DNA of 64,000 bases from Oreohelix idahoensis (GCA_024509875.1 JAMPIV010003411.1:62001-126000); one strand, 5' to 3'. Counted from the first letter of the stretch, positions 1 through 11,129 are shown. Numbers and translations are program-made. The notes: generated by a model from the letters alone, not told the origin.

Positions 1-599
1 TTCTCAAGTTCAATTTTTTTCATTTTATTCTCTAACTGAATATAAGAACTCTTCATGTCCTGATCTGCTACTTCTTGTATATCAACCTTTAATCTCAAAC
101 GCGAAACCTCAGATTTCAGCTCCTGAATCTGAGCCATCTGTGTAGGACAGTCTGCCCCTAAAGCAGTATCAACTTTATCCAATTCAACATCAACACCCTT
201 TTCTTGTGTAAAATCTGCCCTTAAAGCAGTATCAACTTTATCTAACTCAACATCAACACTATTTTCTTTATCAAGTAACTTGACTTGAAAATTCACACCT
301 TCCTCCGAAAGCCTATATAAGTCACTGAGATGCATTTGATTTTCTAACTCTCGTCTCTTCTTTTGTACCTCCTCTAAACGAAGTCGTATTTTCTTCTCCT
401 CTAAAGTCCTCATTCTATTTTTCTCCTCTAATTCTTAAAGACGCCTTTTCTCATCTTTGGCATCTTGTTCATCTAATTTTCGCCTCCTTTCAGCTAATTC
501 CAATCCACGTGCAAGCTCATTGGATGTATATATTTCTAATGCCCTACTCCGAAAACCAGCCATCTCTCCAATCCTCATATAATATTCTAGGGTGGCCAT
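1..599 (-). pseudogene. Gag-like coiled-coil ORF of an LTR retrotransposon, partial, one in-frame stop
   Basis: Read on the minus strand from an ATG at 599, directly preceded by TAA, the frame runs 54 codons to a TAA at 437-435. It then stays open in the same frame to the left edge. The product is rich in Glu, Lys, Arg and Leu with heptad-like spacing, so a long coiled coil is predicted. A unit of about 57 bp (19 residues, core VDVELDKVDTAL) is repeated twice between about 145 and 270. No zinc knuckle or enzyme motif is in view. I call it Gag-like mainly from position: it lies downstream of an LTR and a candidate primer-binding site on the same strand, and the two clear Gag proteins in this window also begin with a charged coiled coil. 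A host coiled-coil exon is the alternative. Confidence 0.5.
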
Positions 600-2021
600 G
601 TTAAACAACTAATGTCCTCACTTAATCAACTATATATAAGCCCAATGGCTAATATGGTACTGTGACTCACTTAGTCAATCAGATACCTATAACGTGCCTT
701 ACAAATTAATTGAAAGCTCGAAAATTATTATTTAACCAATATTTTATAATATTATACCTTACTCCTGCTAAACAACTAGTGGTTACATGACCTACTAGTG
801 CAAAATGCTGAAAATATTTAAGACATCCAATATTTTCACTTAAATAACTATGGTTACTATCCTTCCATTATTATATCATTATATTTTTATTTTATAATAT
901 TAGGCCATAATCATCATAAACAACTAGTAGTTACTTGAACTTCTAGTGCCAAGTGCTGAAATTGTTTCAGTCATCTGATATATATTCATTTATATATTTA
1001 TAAATATTATATTCTTATTATTATAGTATTATATTATCATATTACTAATATTAATGAAGAAGTAAAACATAAACAGTAAATGAAAGAATTAAAAAGACAT
1101 TATCACACCACAATTTCGATTTACAAACATTAAAATGATATTAAGAACAAAATAAAAATTACGGAAGTGACAAAGTGTACAGAAATTAAAAGTAGGTAGG
1201 ATCACACAAAAAATCTAAAAATCTGCACAAAACATGGTCTACATCTGACGTCACAATTTTACTTGTAGAACCAAAAAATAACAAGGTTAGGCTCACAGAC
1301 ATTTGACAAACGACTGATACAATTAAGTAAAAATAAAACTGAGGACAATAATAATACAACGTGCATATAGAAAAATTCACAACTAAACAGATAATGTTGA
1401 CTAAATTCGAGTACGAACAAAGTATGCCACGAAATTTTTTTCAATGGATTTTTCGCAGGTCGAAAATAGTCAAACAGCCTTAACAAGAATGGTTTTGAAT
1501 CCACAGACCGTCCGAAGAGGTATTCGTGGAGACAAAACTCCCACCAACCGCCCACAAATATAGACAATAACGATACATATTCATATTATAAACATGCAAT
1601 ACATAAATGATTAAATGGATGAACATGCATGCGAATCAAAGTGGACTTAGACAAATTGTATAACACCAAAACTGGTACTTATCTGGGTGGAATATATATC
1701 TTCACCCAGTGCTGGCATGCACCAACAGAATAGGATTAATGTCTGGACTGATTGTTCAGGCGTTGGCAGAACTGGTCTTCTTGATTAATTGAGTCCGTTG
1801 GATCTTGACGCCTTCGGAATTTTATTTTGTTTGAAGTTTGTAACTGCCAAGACATTTTAGTTCGGCCAAGGTTATTACGTTATCTTGACCTCTAGTACGC
1901 ATGCGCCTTGATTCAATTCTTATTCAAGTCTTATTGAACGTAGGAAAAACGTAAAATGTTACTGCCAATACGAATATTCGCCCTGGAACAAAGTTTGTTT
2001 TTTCTTGCAGAAAAATTCGTT
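600..2021 (-). other. Probable leader of the left LTR element; no gene seen
   Basis: About 1.4 kb between the candidate primer-binding site and the Gag-like ORF. It is AT-rich, especially 700-1150. The short ORFs here look random. It is read as untranslated leader because it lies between the LTR and the gag-like frame. Confidence 0.35.
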
Positions 2022-2040
2022 CCCCGCACTGAGGCCGCCA
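2022..2040 (-). promoter_or_regulatory. Candidate primer-binding site of the left LTR element
   Basis: On the minus strand, two bases after the LTR end, the sequence begins TGGCGGCCTCAG and is G-rich. Starting with TGG close to the LTR is expected for a site pairing with the CCA end of a tRNA. I cannot name the tRNA. Confidence 0.4.
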
Positions 2041-2042
2041 AT

Positions 2043-3748
2043 TGTTACAACATCTTTCGTTGAACCCGTATTTGTTATGTGACCGTGTGGCCAGAAAGGT
2101 GTAATTTTTGACTGAGTAATAGTTGTCGATCTTGTCTATGGTAAATATTTGTGCTCATGTTGGCATTCTCACACGGGAATGGACGATTTAAACGAAACAC
2201 ACCTTTGCCATCCGTGAAGTAGACAAACGTGTGAGACGCAGATGTAACAGGAGACAGACATCGGTTGTTAGACATCCTGGCGCGGTCTGATAACACATCT
2301 TGTTGAGCACTAAAACCGTGAGGTGTGACTCCAGGCAAGTGATATCGTGGGAATGTAATCATTAGTGGGCGGACCTTGAGTTGTGTCGATTAGGAAGATT
2401 TTCTTGACTAAGATGTGATCTCATGTCATCCATACTGAGCATAGGACTCCTGATTTGCTCCCTAGAGAGATGGGTGGAGCTTTCCCTGACATTTTGACGT
2501 AGCTATCATGTGGTACATGGTTGGAGATGCAGATAAAAACTGAAACAGTGAGAGGCTTCAGTGAGAGAGCTGAGAAGTAGCAAGATCGTTCTTGTGCAAA
2601 ATGCGCTCTCGTAAGATAACCAACTGAGGTTTGGGCTTTTGCATAGTTGCGTCTGTGCTAAGAGAACTAACGACATAGAGAGAGTCCAGCAGTCTGTGCT
2701 GGGTTATTATATGGTGTTACCTAAATAGCTTGGTTAAATCGTGTTGCATAGGAATTTCCTACAAAACGTAAACTTGTGGACAACATTGTTTGCTGTATGA
2801 TTCATGTGCTACCTGATAGGGTTTCATTAATAAAAGTGGGACCCCTGTCATCAAGAGAGTTTTTCTGTGACTGCGGAACGTGTGTGAAAGTAGGCCAGAG
2901 AGAGTGACGACAACATTACACACAAATCCTTATTCTCCTTCACACATCGTCTTCGCACCGTCACAGTTATATTGTCCTTTTTACATTGAGCTTGTTGAAT
3001 AATAAAGAATGGCTTTATATTATTATCCGTCTGCATTTTACTTGATATAAAAAGTGGTTCTTAATCGAGCACTAGTGCTGATTGATGGTATTAGCGAATG
3101 ATGAGTATTCTGACCAATTCAATTGAATTGAAGTGACAACGATGCGTGTCTTTTAGAGTCCATATATATATATACATTTTTATTACGAATACAAGATCAT
3201 CGGGTTCATGTCATCAATAAAATTATACATTTAATTCAACTCGTGCATTCCAAGGTCGTCTCCTATATTATCTTTAACAGGTCTGACTATTTACACGCGA
3301 TGCCGTATGTCGGTCATCCGGTAACGAACAGCCATAGATTTGGCGACGTAAATATTCTGACAATTAATTTATAATACTCCCTGCATTACTTCTGAAACGA
3401 AGACTACACATCACAATGGGATGACTTGATCCTGCATCTATACATAAGAAAAGCCGACCCCTGGGCTTAGAGTTAAGGAGAACCTCTGCACGATATATCT
3501 CGGGAGCAAAGCATAACGCGTCCGACTTGGACAAAGTTAAGACTATGAAAGGTGTATATAGAGCGTTGCCATGCGGTAGCTTACCAACGCATCACGTCAT
3601 GTCTAACCATAGACAACCATAGAAATTCGCGTTCAATAAATTATCTTTAAGCGCAAAACATCTTATATTTATAGCATACCAATATTTAACGCGTAACTTT
3701 AAAGTGCTTACAATTGTAGTGGCCAACATCATTAAACGTGTCGTAACA
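2043..3748 (-). repeat. 5' LTR of a minus-strand LTR retrotransposon (1,706 bp)
   Basis: Read on the minus strand this segment begins TGTTAC and ends GTAACA, a perfect 6-bp terminal inverted repeat of the TG...CA type. A PBS-like site follows its end. The other side (3749 on) is the 3' tail of a LINE, so the insertion boundary is sharp. The first flanking bases, CTTAC at 3749-3753, are the expected target duplication. The partner LTR and second TSD lie outside the window, so the ends rest on one copy. Confidence 0.55.
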
Positions 3749-5367
3749 CTTACTTAGTCGTTCCCCTTCTACCGTGAGGTGTAGAGGTTTGGAAGAGAGA
3801 GCGCCAGACTATCCTATCGGCTGTCTTCCTCCTGGCGTTGTTCCATTCTAGTCCTCGGTCCTTCAAAGATGGTCTAATGTTGTCCTCCCAGCGGACTCTG
3901 TGTCTTCTTGGGGGTCTGAATCTCGGGCTCTTTGTTTCTCACGCTTGTCGTGGTAGCCGATCTTTTCTCATTCTGCAGACATGGCCAAACCATCTTAGTT
4001 GGGACTGTTCTACTTGGGTCTACAGGGGTGGGATTTAGGCCTTGGCGTATCGTCTGACTTCGGACCATGTCTCTTCTTGTTACTTCAACCACCTTCGTTA
4101 GATACCTCATTTCTGACGTTTGGATCTGGCTTTTGTGGGTTGTAGTCATAGCCCATGACTCGCATCCATATGTCAAGACTGGGACATAGGTGAAGCGGTA
4201 TACAGCAATCTTCGTTTTCTTACCAACCTCTCTCTTGCTGGGGAATCCTCGATTTATGGCATGAAAAAGTCTCCCCAGCTGCTGCTTTTCGAGTGGCCAA
4301 CTCTTCTTTCATGCCGCCCTTTCGGTCTATAATAACTCCGAGGTATTTAATGTGGTCGACCTACTCCATGACCTGTTCTCCCAGCTTAATCTGATGTCTT
4401 TTTTCTTCTTGTGATTTCACCATGGATTTTGTTTTAGAGCTGCTTATGACCATCCCTCTCTTCTTCAGCTCTTCCTTCCAGACTTTCAGGTTGGATTGGA
4501 GATGTGCCTCTGATTTAGCAATCAGGGCAACATCATCAGCAAATGCCAGCTCTGAAATACAGACCTGTCTCATCTTCCAGTACCCCACTGAATACTACCT
4601 TGATGACATCGTCCATGAGGAGTATGCAAAGATAAGGTGACAGGATATTTTACACCAGTGGTGGTCCTGAACTCTTCTGACTTATGGTTTGCTGTCCTCA
4701 CATAGTTTCAGCAAGACTTATAGAAGCTCTGTATAGCATGAATCAGAGGTGCTGGAATGTTCTTTCTTGCCAAACAGTCCCAAAGTTTGCTCCAGGGGAC
4801 CCTGTCAAACGCCTTTTCCAGATCTATGACACGAAGATGGATCTCACTCTTATACTCAATGGCCTTTTCACTCAGCTGTCTGAGTGTGAAGATTAGGTCT
4901 TGAGTACTTCGGTTTGCTCCGAATCCGCACTGGACCTCATCCAATTGTGGCTCAGCTAGGCGTCGGAATCTCTGCTCTAGGATTCAAGAGTAGATTTTGC
5001 CAGGGACACTGAGAAGGGATATGTCTCTATGGTTTCCACATTGTCGATTGTCACCCTTTTTGAAAATTGGTGTTTTAACTGCAATCTTCCAATCCTTTGG
5101 TATGGTCTTGTTGTACCACGCTGCCTGTAGGACCCTTAAGAGTAATAGGCCGCCTGATGCTCCCATGTACTTAACCATTTCTGGTGTTATACCATCATGC
5201 CCTGCTGCTTTGCTCATCTTGATTTTCTCCAGTGCTGCCTTCAGCTCTTCTATCTTTATGCCATCTTCACCACTATTGGTTTCTTCTTCTGTGCTAGTGG
5301 TTGTCATTTCTGATGCTTGACCTTGCTCACCATCAAGGAGTTCTGAGAAATATTCTTTCCATCTTTC
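3749..5367 (-). pseudogene. LINE family A copy A1, 5'-truncated RT remnant
   Basis: The minus-strand translation gives recognisable blocks of a non-LTR retrotransposon reverse transcriptase in order. These are the region before RT (KMSKAAGHDGITPEMVKYMG), a degraded ISLLSVPGKIYS motif, CGFGANRSTQDLIFTLRQ, DLEKAFD, the catalytic ELAFADDVALIAKS block near 4540, and a C-terminal YGCESWAM block. Several stops and frameshifts break it. The 3' end carries a short TAAG-type tail (CTTACTTAG on plus), cut by the left LTR element at 3748. Homology to the other A copies ends near 5367, so the 5' part, including endonuclease, is missing. RTE-like affiliation is suggested by the RT and C-terminal blocks but is tentative. 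Confidence 0.85.
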
Positions 5368-5382
5368 AGTACGGAGTTCTAT

Positions 5383-5387
5383 GCAGC
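5383..5387. repeat. Target-site duplication, left copy, Element 1
   Basis: GCAGC directly precedes the TGT of the 5' LTR and is repeated exactly at 14359-14363 after the 3' LTR. A 5-bp duplication fits a Ty3/gypsy integrase. Confidence 0.88.
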
Positions 5388-5640
5388 TGTCGTGAAACGA
5401 AGTGTAACCCACTACTTTGTTAATCACTATGTCGAGATACAGATTTGCTTCAACCAATCAACGATCAACGTTCACCAGTCTTTGAGACAGAATAAATTAA
5501 CGGCCATCTTGTTCACGCAAGATGGCCGATGAAAACTGAATAAAATTAGGCTGTATGAGACCAGGTACAAAACCGGAGGAAACCAATCAACTTGCTCCGC
5601 CAGGAACCAACCGAAAGCTTTCCTCAAGTAGTTACTTGAC

Positions 5641-5648
5641 TATATAAT
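5641..5648 (+). promoter_or_regulatory. Possible TATA box in the Element 1 LTR
   Basis: TATATAAT followed by a GC-rich stretch, about 250 bp into the LTR and repeated in the 3' LTR at 12624-12631. It is the best TATA match in the first part of the LTR. No transcript evidence can be drawn from sequence. Confidence 0.3.
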
Positions 5649-5929
5649 CGGGCGGATTTTATGCTAACCACGCAACCCCGAACTTGACGCCAGAGATACA
5701 GACTGAAGAGGGAGAAGCTGTCACCTTGATTTATGGTAACTTACCTGAGGGCATCGACCTGCAACCTACTTCACTAAGTCGCGTCAAAACCTGGCCAGTT
5801 TAAAATCTTAGGAGGGTAAATATTTTTACGATAACCGTTGGTATTTGTTGTGTGTCATTTATACTACCTATCAGGTTACTGATTGTATCTTGGGGGGAAT
5901 TAAGTATAATGATTGTATTTCCTATTATG

Positions 5930-6400
5930 ATTGAATAGACGAAGACTAATAGGACTCATACTTCAACCTATTGTCTCCTATACTTCAATCTATTGTCAGT
6001 CTATAACTTCAGTCTATTGTCTCTGATAATTCCAAACTGTAAATATAACCAAAACAGTCCTTGTTAGGACTCAATCTATTGTCTCCTATAACCTGCAATA
6101 TAACCAAAACAGTCCTTGTTAGGACTCAATCTATTGTCTCCTATAACTCAATCTATTGTCTCAGATAAGACCAACTGCAATATAACCAAAACAGTCCTTG
6201 TCAGGACTCAATCTATTGTCGCATCTAACTCAATCTATTGTCTTCTATAACTCAATCTATTGTCTCAGATAAGACCAACTCCAATATAACCAAAACAGTC
6301 CTTGTCAGGACTCAATCTATTGTCGCATCTAACTCCAATCTATTGTCTCCTATAACTCCAACCTGATATATCACCAACCAGTCCTCGTCTCATATACTCC
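5930..6400 (+). repeat. Tandem array inside the Element 1 LTR
   Basis: The motif ATCTATTGTC recurs about a dozen times. Within the array a 16-bp hairpin motif, AGTCCTTGTYAGGACT (5-bp arms, 6-nt loop), occurs four times at 6056, 6111, 6193 and 6297. It is preceded each time by TATAACCAAAAC. The array is conserved in the 3' LTR (first hairpin at 13039). It may hold transcription-factor sites or RNA structure; function is inferred only. Confidence 0.8.
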
Positions 6401-7586
6401 TATCATAAGAACATAACAATATTGTTAGGATATATGTTACCAGCTATTGTCAGAGAGGGCGTGATATAGTATAGGGGGAAGGACATTGTTGTATCACACC
6501 TAGGTGTACATATTATTGGATTTATTCATGTATTGATTTATATTATGGGATGTATTCATGTATAAAATGTATTCATGTATTGAATCTATATTATTGAATG
6601 TATCCATATATTAGTTTATCAGAAAGAATGTTTTGCAAGTAGACACCTGTCTTGTCTCGCTATTGCTAAATCATACTGAGCCATGTTGTCATTCATCCCA
6701 CATGCATACATCGGAGACACGCTCATTTCACTCACACTAGAAATAGGTGGGCTTGAGGACAGAAATTAGCCCCTATTTTTGCTTTGTTACAGGTTTAATT
6801 GTGTCCTAAAAACCTGAGGTCGTATGTTCGAGTCAATCCCGCTGCCTGGAACTCCGCAGGAGCATAGAGGTTGACCAGACTCTACATCTTTGGTCCCCCT
6901 CAGTCTTGGGTGGGCTAAAGGAACGATACTCTGCCGGTGGTGTGAACCAAACAAAGAAGAACAGACTTAAGAGAGATGAGTACACATTAGTACCATTTCT
7001 GTCGGCATTGTGAGCATAGAACTGTCAATGAAGAAAACGTGAATTAGCGTAGCAAGAGACAATAATAAGATCATAGTGGATAAATTATACGTAAATAACA
7101 GCATAGCTGATAAACGTTATATCCTTAATTAACAGCACAGCTGATATAATTTTTGTTCCTATAATTGGAAAACGTGTTGTAATATTTATAAATATAAATA
7201 TTTGTAAATCATATGTAAACTTACCAATTCATTTCATTCCATTTTTTTTGCAACATTCACCTTTCTGCACAAGAGTAGATAGTGTATATATACTAAATAA
7301 AATATAAGGAAATTGTATTTTGAACGACTTGTCAATTTTATCATTGTTAAGTAAAAATCTGTTTCCTTGCTTTGTTTAATATCACAATTAGTTACACAGC
7401 AGAGGTGGCGCTTTATGTCGGTCTCCTCTATACTATTGTTTCGAGATCAGATCATTCACAGCCGTAACTAATTTGTGATACCAGTACTCTCAGACACTGG
7501 GACTTCACCATTTTCTGCAGAAATTCTATTTCTGTAATTGTCAGTACTATACTGATCCAAGAGCCAAATAAAACCTCTCGCCACAC

Positions 7587-7606
7587 TGGGGGCTCGTTCC
7601 TGGGAT
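7587..7606 (+). promoter_or_regulatory. Primer-binding site of Element 1, tRNA-Pro-like
   Basis: It starts one base after the LTR with TGGGGGCTCGT and then GGGAT. The first 11 bases match the complement of a typical tRNA-Pro 3' end (known as the primer of murine leukaemia virus). The remainder fits only with a two-base offset. Confidence 0.7.
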
Positions 7607-7880
7607 ATTTCTGTATATCTTGAGCCATACTTAGTCTATTCATCTATCTACACTCTAACTTGTGTCAACCATAGGTAACATAAGAAAATAAATTTTTTTT
7701 TTGAGAAAATCATTATAGGATTTTTACAAAATTATTTTCTTAGGAGGAGTACCATTTAGTACTCAGTAAATAGTTGATGCTCACAAAGTTGCACGGAAAT
7801 TTTTTGTTCATTTAAATTAATTAAGTTTAATTACAATAATTGGGTTATAGTAAATATACATACCCTATCTAAGTAACGCC

Positions 7881-8651
7881 ATGGCTGATCTGGTGAAGTT
7901 CAGGACTGCAATCATGCAGATGGGTAAGGAATTAAATATTACAGGTGATGCTCTCACTCAGTATGTCACAACAGAAGTGGACAAACATATGGATAGGGAA
8001 GAAAGAAAGTTGCAATTAGAAACTGAAGCAAGGAAATTAGAGGCTGATAGAGAAGCAAAGAAATTAGAGGCTGAAGAAAGGCGGTTGCAAGCGGAAGCTG
8101 AGAGAGAAGCCAAAAGGCTGGAAGCTGAAAGAGAAGCAAAAAGACTGGAAGCTGAGAGAGAAGACAAAAGACTGGAAGTTGAGAGAGAAACCAAAAGATT
8201 AGAAATTGAGGCCAAGAAATGGGAGGCTGAAGCCGAGGAAAGGAAATTACAAGCAGAGAGAGACCATCAGTTGAGATTAAAAGAGCTTGAAATTCAGGCA
8301 AATACTGGCAATAATGGTGGTAGCTCACCTCACTCTGAGAGTAGCTCCAGCCAGAGCACCTCAATTGGGGCCATGAATTTTCATCTGGACCCATTTGTTG
8401 AGAAAGAAGACGCCATCGAGTCGTACCTGGATATATACGAAAGATTAGCCACTACCTATGGCTTAGTGAAAGAAAAATGGAGTCTTAAACTATCTCAGGG
8501 ATTGAGAGGTGTGGCCTACGATGTGTATTTGAAGCTCTCAAGAGATGACCAGGAAGATTATGAAATCCTGAAGCAGGCACTGCTTGTGAGATATGAAAAG
8601 AACTCAGAATCATATAGAAAGAAATTCCGAACAGCTAAACTTCTTCCATGA
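7881..8651 (+). CDS. gag: Element 1 Gag, N-terminal part, ended by a premature TGA
   Basis: The ATG at 7881 opens MADLVKFR, matching the Element 2 start MADLAKFR, which supports this start. Residues about 40-140 are a highly charged coiled coil of repeated E-A-x-R/K-x-L-E units. Capsid-like sequence begins near residue 160 (AMNFHLDPFVEKED). It also contains KWSLKLSQGLRG and QALLVRYEKN, both shared with Element 2. The frame stops at TGA (8649-8651), codon 257. Element 2 has a glycine codon at the aligned position, and the same frame continues beyond the stop. The TGA is therefore a nonsense change in Gag rather than a natural Gag end, though stop readthrough cannot be excluded. Role: particle assembly and RNA packaging. 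Confidence 0.85.
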   Translation: MADLVKFRTAIMQMGKELNITGDALTQYVTTEVDKHMDREERKLQLETEARKLEADREAKKLEAEERRLQAEAEREAKRLEAEREAKRLEAEREDKRLEVERETKRLEIEAKKWEAEAEERKLQAERDHQLRLKELEIQANTGNNGGSSPHSESSSSQSTSIGAMNFHLDPFVEKEDAIESYLDIYERLATTYGLVKEKWSLKLSQGLRGVAYDVYLKLSRDDQEDYEILKQALLVRYEKNSESYRKKFRTAKLLP

Positions 8652-11129
8652 GAAAACTATCACCAATTCTCTGCTAGACTGGAAACCTATTTGGAAAAAT
8701 GGAGTAGTTTAGGAAAGTGTCAAAATCTGAAAGAAATGATAATGATGGAGCAAGTGAAAGAGTCCATGCCTCAAGAAATGAGGAAGTTTATCATGGAACA
8801 AGGAGCAGAGAGATTGGAAGATATTGTAACTGTTGCTGAGAGATATCAAGCAGCTCAGGCAGAATTATTAGGAAATAAGAAGAAGCAGGGGGAAAACTTC
8901 AAATCATCACAAAACTATACCAAATATGAACAAAAGGACCATACCACAAGGAACAAACAAAGATTTGACCAAAAGGACAAAAACCCTCTAAGATCGGATA
9001 AGACACCTTACCGGAAGGCAGGAAAGTGGTGTAAAACTTGTCTAATGAGTAACCACAATACTGCGGACTGCAGAAGGAAGAATCCTCCTCATCATGCTGC
9101 ATGTCTTACAACAGGGAATCAGGGAAGGAAGGAAATGGCAGTAAGTCAGAAAGACTTCCATCATCCCCCTGTCTGTGAGGAAGTGACCGTGAATGGCACT
9201 CAAGTACTGTGTTTATATGACACAGGATTGGACTTTGATTCAGTTGTGTGCTCTTCTCTAGTGAGTCCTGACCAGATAACCACAGAAAAAGTGGAAATCA
9301 GAGGACCGATCAAGGGAGCAAGAACCATGACACTACCCATAGCTCGAATCAACATAAGTTCTCGCTATGTGGAAGGAGAAATCAAAGCAGCAGTGATGGA
9401 CGACCCTATTTACCCTTTGATTTTGGGGTGTAGGTATGTTTTCCTTGGAGAACCTATAAAACCTGTAGTTATGGCAACAGTCCAAACCAGGGAAAGCTCC
9501 AGGAAAATGGAGGAGAATCCTATCAATACTCATCCAGAAGAGATGAAAAAGGCTCAAGCAGCAGACAGCACGTTGAAGCCTTGTTTTGGCAAATTGCCTA
9601 AAGCACATAACCCTCCAGAGAAAGGAGACTTGTATATGAAGAATGGCCTACTATACAGAAAAGCTGGAACAGGACCTAAAGGGCATGGACAGCTTGTAGT
9701 GCCAAAATCTTACAGGGAGAAGGTTATGACGCTAGGACATGCTATACCCTTCAGTGGACATATGGGAATAGGGGCCACTGGACAAAGGATAGCCTGTCAC
9801 TACTTCTGGCCAGGAATTACAGAGGACATAAAAAGATATGTAAGATCCTGTCCAGAATGCCAAAAAGTAGCTCCTAAGCATAGGACTGCACCAGCAACAC
9901 TGGGAGAAATGCCTATTATGGGAACCCCTTTTGAACGTGTTGCAGTAGATATTGTTGGACCCCTCACTAGGACCAAGAAGAGAAATGCTTACATCTTAAC
10001 CTTGGTTGATACTTGCTCTATGTGGGGAGAAGCAGTGGCCATGTCAGCTATAGATTCAAAGCACGTGGCAGAGGCCCTGTTGACAATATTTACCCGATTA
10101 GGTTTCCCGCATCAGATATTGACTGACAATGGGTCTCAGTTTAAGGGAAAGCTAACACGAGAAGTATTCAGGATATTTCAAGCCAGGCACTATCATTGTA
10201 GTCCCTACCATGCCCAAGGGAACGGTCAAGTAGAGCGGTTCAATGGTACGCTAATTTCAATCCTTAGAAAGCTGGCGAGTGAAAAACCTGATACTTGGGA
10301 TACATACTTACCCGGTGCACTATTTGCATATAGGGAAGTACCCCACAATTCAACTGGATTGGCTCCAGCTACCTTGTTGTTTGGAAGACCAATAAAAGGT
10401 CCACTGGAAGCATTGCTGCGGACATGGACTGATGAAAAGGCAGAGGAAACAGTGACTTCCTCATACCAGTACGTCAACGAGTTGACATCTCGATTGAAAG
10501 CCGGTTGGAAACTGGCCAATGATAACTTAAGACAGGCCAGGAGGAAGCATGTTGCGTACTACAACAAAAAAGCAAAGGATAGGGAACTGGAGGTGGGTGA
10601 AAAGGTGTTATTACTGTTGCCAAGCAGCAATAATAAATTGCAGATTGGATGGCAGGGACCCTATGTCATACTGGAGAAACTTTCCAGGACCAATTATAAG
10701 ATTGACAAGAAAGGGAAGGATAAGGTATATCATGTCAATCTTCTTAAAAAATACTATGACAAGGAATCATCAGAAGTTGCACATATTATGACCGTAGCCA
10801 TTGCAACAGAAATGCACGGTGAACCACTTCACTCTATGGAGTATCCACTCACAACTACAGAGGATTATGTTCAAGTAAATATTAGTGAACATTTAACTCC
10901 AGAGCAGAAGAAGAGGGTTCAGAAAGTGTTGGAAACCCATGCTGATGTGCTCACAGATAAACCAGGTCGTACGAATCTGTTAGAGTACGACATGAAGGTT
11001 ACCGACCCTACCCCAGTATGCATGAGAACATACCCTATACCCTATGCGAAAGCCCAAGCACTAAGGGAGGAAGTTGATTATCTGTTGAAGGAGAAAATTA
11101 TCTCGAAGTCAGACTCTCCCTATAGCTAA
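8652..11129 (+). CDS. gag-pol: Element 1 Gag C-terminus, protease and integrase
   Basis: Same frame as the preceding Gag, open from the TGA at 8649 to a TAA at 11127. The first ATG is at 8691. Codons about 259-325 resemble the SCAN domain, with a pattern like LKEMIMMEQ followed by MPQEMRKFIMEQ. A zinc knuckle C-X2-C-X4-H-X4-C lies at 9030-9071. The aspartic protease has DTG at 9219. Integrase shows H-X6-H-X29-C-X2-C (9738, 9759, 9849, 9858), then the catalytic triad D 9948, D 10125, E 10233, with 35 residues between the last two. A GPY/F module (GPY at 10656) follows. The N-terminal part of RT begins near 10950. Element 2 has a sense codon where the TAA falls. Integrase before RT is the unusual point. 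Confidence 0.92.
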   Translation, partial: ENYHQFSARLETYLEKWSSLGKCQNLKEMIMMEQVKESMPQEMRKFIMEQGAERLEDIVTVAERYQAAQAELLGNKKKQGENFKSSQNYTKYEQKDHTTRNKQRFDQKDKNPLRSDKTPYRKAGKWCKTCLMSNHNTADCRRKNPPHHAACLTTGNQGRKEMAVSQKDFHHPPVCEEVTVNGTQVLCLYDTGLDFDSVVCSSLVSPDQITTEKVEIRGPIKGARTMTLPIARINISSRYVEGEIKAAVMDDPIYPLILGCRYVFLGEPIKPVVMATVQTRESSRKMEENPINTHPEEMKKAQAADSTLKPCFGKLPKAHNPPEKGDLYMKNGLLYRKAGTGPKGHGQLVVPKSYREKVMTLGHAIPFSGHMGIGATGQRIACHYFWPGITEDIKRYVRSCPECQKVAPKHRTAPATLGEMPIMGTPFERVAVDIVGPLTRTKKRNAYILTLVDTCSMWGEAVAMSAIDSKHVAEALLTIFTRLGFPHQILTDNGSQFKGKLTREVFRIFQARHYHCSPYHAQGNGQVERFNGTLISILRKLASEKPDTWDTYLPGALFAYREVPHNSTGLAPATLLFGRPIKGPLEALLRTWTDEKAEETVTSSYQYVNELTSRLKAGWKLANDNLRQARRKHVAYYNKKAKDRELEVGEKVLLLLPSSNNKLQIGWQGPYVILEKLSRTNYKIDKKGKDKVYHVNLLKKYYDKESSEVAHIMTVAIATEMHGEPLHSMEYPLTTTEDYVQVNISEHLTPEQKKRVQKVLETHADVLTDKPGRTNLLEYDMKVTDPTPVCMRTYPIPYAKAQALREEVDYLLKEKIISKSDSPYS

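Larger units (their letters stand above)
5388..7585 (+). repeat. 5' LTR of Element 1 (2,198 bp)
   Basis: It starts TGTCGTGAAACG and ends CTCGCCACA, TG...CA bounded, and aligns collinearly with 12371-14358. It contains a 212-bp stretch (6868-7079) absent from the 3' LTR. It is unusually long for a gypsy LTR and carries a tandem array at about 5930-6400. The next gene feature is the PBS at 7587; the leader 7607-7880 has nothing else recognisable. Confidence 0.95.

Noticed and set aside
5930..6400. CRISPR-like array
   Set aside because: Spacing is irregular, spacers are repeats themselves, and the array is duplicated in both LTRs of a eukaryotic retroelement.
6780..6960. SINE or tRNA-like insertion within the Element 1 LTR
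   Set aside because: Only a weak B-box-like GTTCGAGTCAATCC, no TSD, and most of it is in both LTRs, so it was there before insertion.
7966..8394. Minus-strand ORFs rich in Ser/Leu opposite gag
   Set aside because: Shadows of the repetitive Glu/Lys/Arg coding on the plus strand.
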